A stretch of 64,000 nt of DNA. Source: Bacteroides sp. 51. GTDB taxonomy: Bacteria > Bacteroidota > Bacteroidia > Bacteroidales > Bacteroidaceae. A program made the translations under genes and the position numbers. Below, in pieces: positions 59,047 to 64,000 of this stretch; position 1 is the stretch's first letter, and each line of letters begins with the position of its first letter. The stretch lies in NCBI RefSeq assembly GCF_010500965.1, contig NZ_QVMI01000026.1, positions 1 through 64,000 of the forward strand. Reading direction: 5' to 3'. Below the pieces are notes generated by a model. It was not told the DNA's origin and searched no databases. It worked only from the letters and a program-made list of their open reading frames with translations.

Positions 59047-61014
59047 ATGAAATTAAAATCTTATATATATTCATTTATTGCAAGCGCAGTCATTCTTTTC
59101 TCTGCTTGCACACCCGAGGATCATGATTTGGGTGCAAAGACCTATGTATCTGACGACTTGGTGCAAGGCATAGCTTTCAAGGTTACTCCTGACGCTGAAG
59201 ACCCTAATACCATACATCTTCAATCGCTTATAACAGAGGGTGTGACTCCTCTTTGGGAAACCCCACAAGGACGTTCACAGGATGCTACAATGACCATTGA
59301 GTTGCCTTTTGCAGGCGATTATGAAGTGACTTTTGGTGTGATGACCCAGGCTGGTCCGGTTTATGGTCCGGCGTATAAGTTTACGGTGTCCTCGAACAAC
59401 TTCAATATGCTCAGCAATGAGATCTGGAGTAATCTTGCCGGTGGTGTAGGCAAAACACGCAAATGGATACCGATGGACGGCAATTACGGTATTGGTAAAT
59501 GTACCGGCCCGGTGATGTATATGAGTCCGACCGATGTGAAGAATGATGGCTCAAATATTTCCGATCTGGTGTTTGGTGGCGATAACTGGTCACCCAACTG
59601 GGACCCCGGTTTCCAATCCTGGTTGATTCCGGCCGATGATCCTTACATGAGTTCGTATATGACCTTCGGCCTCGATGCTGCCAATGGATGTACAGCCGAA
59701 GTATTCCGCAACGATGCGAGTGGCGGTACCCGGATGAACGGAAAGTTCAATTTGAACCTCTCGGACCCTAAACGTCCTACAATAACATTTGATGGTTGTT
59801 ACTCTTTGCATAACGCAGCTTTCGATGAAGTTTGCGATAATTATACGATCAATCTGAAAATCATCGAACTGACTCCTTATCTGCTTCAGATTGCTACCAT
59901 GCGTACCAACAGTGAAGGTCCCTGGTGGTTGGTTTGGAATTTCATTTCCGAAGAAGCTCAACAAGACCCTTCTTTGATACCTACCGATGACCCGGGCTTG
60001 CTTCCAACTGTTCCGGTGCAGGAACCCGAGTACGCAAATCTGAGTGAATCGCTCTTTACCATTGCCGGTCCGAATGCCACATATATTGCTACGGCTACTA
60101 CATTCCTTCTAAATGAAGATGCTCCTTACGATTGGATGTGGTGGAACGGTGCAACAGGCGCATGGGAATCGAATGGTTTCGAAGGTGCCGGAGATTACAC
60201 TGCCAACTGGACTCCCGCATTTGCCGATGCCGGTGACTTCTCGATGAATCTTTCTACAACAGGTACTGCCGGAACGTATTCCTGCGAATTGGAAACTGTT
60301 GATGGAGGTACAGCTACCACGTTTACCATCGTGGGCAATAAACTGGTATTTGCCGATGAGATTTCTTTGCTCACTGCATCCAATGATTTTACGACTGTTG
60401 ACATCCGCGGCAAGGAATTTACCGTGATGGCTTGTTCGCCGGATGATAGTCAGGTGGTATTGGGTATTCCGGCCGGAACAGATGGAGCAGGTACGGTGAA
60501 CCGTTATCTGTGTGCCAATCTGACGATTAAACCGATTACGTCCGAATCCGGACCTACGGTGATTGCGGTAAATAATGAAAAGCTGAATTGCTATGTGGAG
60601 GCAAGTAAGTTCTTCCGGATTGAAATGTATAATCCGTGGGGTGATAAAGATTGGCCTATTGATATCTCTAAGGTGAAATTGAGAAAAGAACAGAAGTTGA
60701 CTGTCAAGTTTAATGTTAATGGAATAACATGGAATGACGGTGCAGACCCTAAAGCGGCAATCTGTCATAATATAGGTGATGGTCTTTGGGAACCGGCTTG
60801 TTTTACCGATGCTGCGGCTGTGAGCCTGAATAAGAGTGGTGAAACCACCGTGACGTTTACTAATACTACAGGTGCTACCGCGAATTTTGCTACTGCACCA
60901 AGTTGTTTAACCATCGCCGTACAGATTGATGGTTTGGTTTCGGCTCCTTTGCTTGACGGTGTGCTCGATCCTTCGGCAGTTACGGTTGAAGTCACTTCAA
61001 TGACCATTGAATAA
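59047..61014 (+). CDS. Surface glycan-binding lipoprotein (SusE position), second PUL
   Basis: This 655-residue lipoprotein has a lipobox ending FSAC (Cys19) and is built of beta-sandwich domains with many tryptophans (for example YDWMWWNGATGAWESNGFEG near residue 360). I start at ATG 59047 (MKLKSYIYS); a longer frame from 59005 overlaps susD and lacks a signal at its start. By position it is the surface binding protein that holds the polysaccharide for the GH5 enzyme. The domain families are not certain. Confidence 0.82.
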   Translation: MKLKSYIYSFIASAVILFSACTPEDHDLGAKTYVSDDLVQGIAFKVTPDAEDPNTIHLQSLITEGVTPLWETPQGRSQDATMTIELPFAGDYEVTFGVMTQAGPVYGPAYKFTVSSNNFNMLSNEIWSNLAGGVGKTRKWIPMDGNYGIGKCTGPVMYMSPTDVKNDGSNISDLVFGGDNWSPNWDPGFQSWLIPADDPYMSSYMTFGLDAANGCTAEVFRNDASGGTRMNGKFNLNLSDPKRPTITFDGCYSLHNAAFDEVCDNYTINLKIIELTPYLLQIATMRTNSEGPWWLVWNFISEEAQQDPSLIPTDDPGLLPTVPVQEPEYANLSESLFTIAGPNATYIATATTFLLNEDAPYDWMWWNGATGAWESNGFEGAGDYTANWTPAFADAGDFSMNLSTTGTAGTYSCELETVDGGTATTFTIVGNKLVFADEISLLTASNDFTTVDIRGKEFTVMACSPDDSQVVLGIPAGTDGAGTVNRYLCANLTIKPITSESGPTVIAVNNEKLNCYVEASKFFRIEMYNPWGDKDWPIDISKVKLRKEQKLTVKFNVNGITWNDGADPKAAICHNIGDGLWEPACFTDAAAVSLNKSGETTVTFTNTTGATANFATAPSCLTIAVQIDGLVSAPLLDGVLDPSAVTVEVTSMTIE

Positions 61015-61035
61015 TCACCTTAAAGAATATAGTAT

Positions 61036-63186
61036 ATGAAAACAAAAATATATTTAGGAATTATATCACTCATCATGGGGCTTTCATTAGCCTCATGCGA
61101 CGACGATAACGACTATGCGATTGCTACTACACCTATCCTCAATGATTCGTCTGTAGTCACAGGCCCGTCGGATGTTACGGCTACTACGGCTGTTCTGCAT
61201 GGAACTGTAGCCGATTTGGGCAACATGGCTTCCGGTGCTTATGCCGTGGGTTTCTTTTATGGTTCAACGCAAGAAAATCTGGCCGAGAGTGTAACGGCTA
61301 CATTTGATGACGGTGCATTCTCTGCAACGCTTACCAGTTTGCAAAATAATTCTACCCTTTACTATCAGGCATTTGTATGTTTGCAAAGCAAGGTGTACTA
61401 TAAAGGAGAAGTCAAGAGTCTGGTTACGACCAATGCCAAGGTAACTACTAAGCCGGCAACAGGAGTAGATTATGCTTCTGCAACACTTGGCGGGACATTG
61501 GCCGACTATCCGGCTGATGCCACATGTGGTATCGTGATCTCTACTTCGGCCGATGTAGAAAGTGTTCGTGATGGTTTAATCGTTAAGAGTTCAAACTTAT
61601 CCGGTGACTTTACACTTGAACGTGCCGGTTTGCTACCCAATACACAGTATTATTATGCCGCTTACCTGGATCTGGGCAATGGCGTACTTTATGGCGATGT
61701 GAAGAACTTTACTACCGGTACATACGACTTCGATCTTGATAATGACCTTGTTGACCTGGGGCTATCAGTTAAGTGGGCGCGCTTCAATGTAGGTGCTAAA
61801 AACGAGACTGGCCTGGGTGGTCTTTTCGGCTTTGGCGATCTTACCGGCTGCAATAACAGTATCAATCCGGAAGATTATGCCTCGGCCGATGTTTACCGTA
61901 CCGCTTCCGACCTGGCTTTCCAGGCTTTTCAGGGTCGCGCCACAATGCCTACGGTAGCCGACTTTGAGGAACTCTTCTCGCTCTGTACAAAGGAATGGAT
62001 TGAAATGGATGGCGTGACGGGATACAAACTTACCGGCCCTAACGGTAACTCCATCTTCCTGCCTGCTGCCGGATCGCGCATTGGTAACGATGTGACCAAT
62101 GAAGGTACTGAGGGGTATTATCTGACCGGTGCGATAAATCCATCGAACCCACAGTTTGCTATCAGCTATCAATTCAATGCGGGTGTTGATACTAAAACTA
62201 CCGCAGCAGTATATCAGGCAATGGCTGTACGTGCTGTTTCTACAGCAAAGAATGTGCGGTTCGACCGTTCGTTGCTTTATGGAAAGTGGTATATTGATAA
62301 TGGTCAGGATGGTGAGCAACATGTATTCGAAGGACCATTCACCCAATGGGGATATACGGACAACTGGGCTACGGTATCTAACGGCCAGCCTAATATCGAA
62401 CAGCAGATTCATTGGGAAATGGGTACGGGTAATGGCTGGATTGGTTATACCTACGGTGTTGACTACGGCTATATGGAGTTCCTTGAAAACGGAACCGTAA
62501 ACATTCACCGCCTGACGGACGATGGAGCAGCCACCGACGAAACCGGCACATATATTATCGACGAAGTGAATAAGGTAATTGATATTGATATCAATGTGCT
62601 TTGTGCTAATACCTGGGTAGCTGTGAAGAGCGGTAAACTGAACATTCTGTCTCTGACAAGCGACGGTCTGCAAATTGCTCTTCCTAATAATGATGATTAT
62701 GCTTACTCTGTCAATTATTATAGTGAGCGTAAGGCCGAAGCCGATGCTAAGATTCCGGTATCATTGCTTTGCGTGGGTGCCGACTGGAATGGTACCTGGG
62801 GAGAAGTTGTTAGCCGGATAGCACCTGCTGAACTGGCTGGTCAGCATACCTTTACGTATGAAGGTGCGTGCAACGCAGCGATGGTGTTCACCCTTGATTT
62901 TCAGACTTTGTTAACGAAGTTCCCTAACGCTTCCGTACGTATTGATGAGATGAAGTGTGACGGTAATGCCATTACTTTCAACGCTAATTACTTCTTCTAT
63001 GGAGATATTGAAAACAACGGCAACTACCGTATCGAATTGTTTAATATCTGGGGTAAGGGTGCAGTTGATGGTAATGTGTTGAATAGTCCTTTCAGCGACC
63101 TGCAAAATGTGTCGTCCGATCCGGCTTTTAATTTCAGTAGCAAGCTCGAAATGACTTATACGATCTTTACCGATGGTAGTAATTAA
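61036..63186 (+). CDS. Multidomain lipoprotein with a FISUMP-like domain, second PUL
   Basis: This 716-residue lipoprotein (lipobox LASC, Cys21) starts with two fibronectin-III-like units (about 40-230: SDVTATTAVLHGTVADLG and GVDYASATLGGTLADYP). It continues with a domain opening LVDLGLSVKWARFNVGA, which resembles the Fibrobacter succinogenes major paralogous domain. Next comes a lipocalin-like part (LLYGKWYIDNG) and a C-terminal beta region. It sits where some PULs have a second surface glycan-binding protein, between the SusE-position protein and GH5. A role in glycan binding is inferred. Confidence 0.75.
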   Translation: MKTKIYLGIISLIMGLSLASCDDDNDYAIATTPILNDSSVVTGPSDVTATTAVLHGTVADLGNMASGAYAVGFFYGSTQENLAESVTATFDDGAFSATLTSLQNNSTLYYQAFVCLQSKVYYKGEVKSLVTTNAKVTTKPATGVDYASATLGGTLADYPADATCGIVISTSADVESVRDGLIVKSSNLSGDFTLERAGLLPNTQYYYAAYLDLGNGVLYGDVKNFTTGTYDFDLDNDLVDLGLSVKWARFNVGAKNETGLGGLFGFGDLTGCNNSINPEDYASADVYRTASDLAFQAFQGRATMPTVADFEELFSLCTKEWIEMDGVTGYKLTGPNGNSIFLPAAGSRIGNDVTNEGTEGYYLTGAINPSNPQFAISYQFNAGVDTKTTAAVYQAMAVRAVSTAKNVRFDRSLLYGKWYIDNGQDGEQHVFEGPFTQWGYTDNWATVSNGQPNIEQQIHWEMGTGNGWIGYTYGVDYGYMEFLENGTVNIHRLTDDGAATDETGTYIIDEVNKVIDIDINVLCANTWVAVKSGKLNILSLTSDGLQIALPNNDDYAYSVNYYSERKAEADAKIPVSLLCVGADWNGTWGEVVSRIAPAELAGQHTFTYEGACNAAMVFTLDFQTLLTKFPNASVRIDEMKCDGNAITFNANYFFYGDIENNGNYRIELFNIWGKGAVDGNVLNSPFSDLQNVSSDPAFNFSSKLEMTYTIFTDGSN

Positions 63187-63195
63187 TAAAAAGAC

Positions 63196-64000
63196 ATGAT
63201 GAAAGATATGATTAAGCTATTTAAAAACCGTCTGGTGCTGGCGGCCTTGTCGCTTCTTTGCCTGACAACCACAACAGCCTGTTCGGACGATGATGATCCG
63301 GCGACTCCGGCAATCACCATTGCCAATCCGGAGATGAGCTTTCCTAAAACAGGAGGAACGGATATACTTTATATTAAATCCAATGTAGCATTGGGTGTAA
63401 CAAGTGATAATGAAAGCTGGTGCCACGTGGTGCCAGCTACTTCCGAGTCGGCAACCATGTATAAATTTACCGTTACGGTAGATCCAAGTACGGATACGAA
63501 CGAACGTTCGACTACGCTGACTGTGAAAGCCGGCGATATAACAGAAACCGTTCGTGTGAAACAATCGGCTATGGATGGTTTAATTGTGGAACAAAAGACA
63601 TTTAATGATGTATCCGGCGAAGGTGCCAACATCCAGGTGAAACTGACAACGAACGGACAGGTTACCGTTACCAGCAACAACAACTGGATAACCAGAGTTG
63701 ACACTCGTGCCATGCAGGAGCAAACGCTGACCTTCAAAGTGGCTGCTAATTATGGCGAAGCCCGTTCGGGAAGTATCAGCTTCACTGTGGGCGATTTGAC
63801 GGAAACCGTAACCATCAACCAGCTCGCCCTGAATCTTCCGAACATCGGAATGGATAGTGATGCTTTGACTTTGGCTGCTAAAATCTACGCCGGCTGGAAT
63901 GTTGGAAATACGCTCGAAGCTATGGGCGGCGAAACGGGTTGGGGCAATCCTAAGGTTACTGAGGATTATATCAAGAGTATAAAAGCGCTTGGCTTCAATG
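63196..64000 (+). CDS. BACON-GH5 endoglucanase lipoprotein, cut by the window edge
   Basis: The frame is open from ATG 63196 to the end of the window (268 codons). It encodes a lipoprotein signal (LTTTTAC), two BACON-like beta-sandwich domains (about 35-115 and 120-205; WCHVVPATS, NNWITRVDT, each ending near ETV..KQSA/NQLA) and the start of a GH5 barrel (IYAGWNVGNTLEAMGGETGW). BACON plus GH5_4 is the layout of the surface endo-xyloglucanase BoGH5A of B. ovatus. It would make the first backbone cuts outside the cell. The catalytic residues lie beyond the window. Confidence 0.88.
   Translation, partial: MMKDMIKLFKNRLVLAALSLLCLTTTTACSDDDDPATPAITIANPEMSFPKTGGTDILYIKSNVALGVTSDNESWCHVVPATSESATMYKFTVTVDPSTDTNERSTTLTVKAGDITETVRVKQSAMDGLIVEQKTFNDVSGEGANIQVKLTTNGQVTVTSNNNWITRVDTRAMQEQTLTFKVAANYGEARSGSISFTVGDLTETVTINQLALNLPNIGMDSDALTLAAKIYAGWNVGNTLEAMGGETGWGNPKVTEDYIKSIKALGFN

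Noticed and set aside
61765-62673. Minus-strand frame of 302 codons inside the FISUMP-like lipoprotein gene
   Set aside because: No domain or start signal is visible, and the opposite strand carries a lipoprotein in the middle of a PUL operon.

Overview
This window comes from a member of the Bacteroidales (Bacteroides/Parabacteroides type). The evidence is paired SusC/SusD outer-membrane systems, a hybrid two-component regulator fused to an AraC domain, lipoprotein signals of Bacteroidetes type, a near absence of Shine-Dalgarno sequences, and many promoters of the Bacteroidetes form (TAnnTTTG, sometimes with TTTG about 19-21 bases upstream). I cannot settle genus or species from the sequence alone.

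Layout. The window opens in the last bases of a 5S rRNA, so a ribosomal operon lies just to the left. Positions 0.25-3.1 kb hold a four-gene ABC transporter/GntR operon. Positions 3.2-7.4 kb (minus strand) hold a four-gene set: GntP-family permease, RidA, a PLP enzyme resembling D-serine dehydratase, and an M19 dipeptidase. This looks like uptake and breakdown of D-serine or D-amino-acid peptides. Positions 7.5-10 kb are accessory: a Cys-containing DUF6078-like gene with a triplicated start region, a two-gene module with an ADP-ribosyltransferase-like protein, an initiator tRNA-fMet, and a tiny acidic protein. Positions 10-30.4 kb are mostly housekeeping: TetR-fabG-pseudouridine synthase, a GH43 enzyme, a sigma-54 response regulator beside a small secreted protein that appears to have a sigma-54 promoter, a cyclophilin, an M16 peptidase, a MATE exporter, an unorthodox hybrid kinase, tamB-tamL, and a nucleotidyltransferase.

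Positions 30.7-64 kb hold two neighbouring polysaccharide utilization loci (PULs). The first (30.7-40.6 kb) is regulator - SusC - SusD - GH30 - surface glycan-binding protein. Its gene order matches the fungal beta-1,6-glucan locus known from B. thetaiotaomicron (BT3309-BT3313). The second (41.6-64 kb) has a minus-strand GH31-GH2-GH3 exoglycosidase operon and an AraC-type hybrid regulator, with a plus-strand SusC - SusD - two lipoproteins - BACON/GH5 operon. This gene content is that of a xyloglucan locus: GH5 cuts the backbone at the surface, SusC/D imports the oligosaccharides, and GH31 (alpha-xylosidase), GH2 (beta-galactosidase) and GH3 (beta-glucosidase) finish them. The GH5 gene runs off the right edge.

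The most unusual layer is intergenic. Four loci carry short tandem arrays with a strict period of 22-23 bases. Their unit sequences are unrelated between loci, but most units are small palindromes. One array set sits inside a roughly 536-base element with 105-base inverted termini. A second class is large GC-rich palindromes whose arms contain their own hairpin (about 12.1, 22.2, 30.5 and 49.4 kb). One REP-like palindrome is inserted in frame in the linker of the hybrid regulator. Other candidates for new biology are the ART-like two-gene module, the triplicated start region with overlapping mini-ORFs, and the sigma-54 promoter/enhancer pair.
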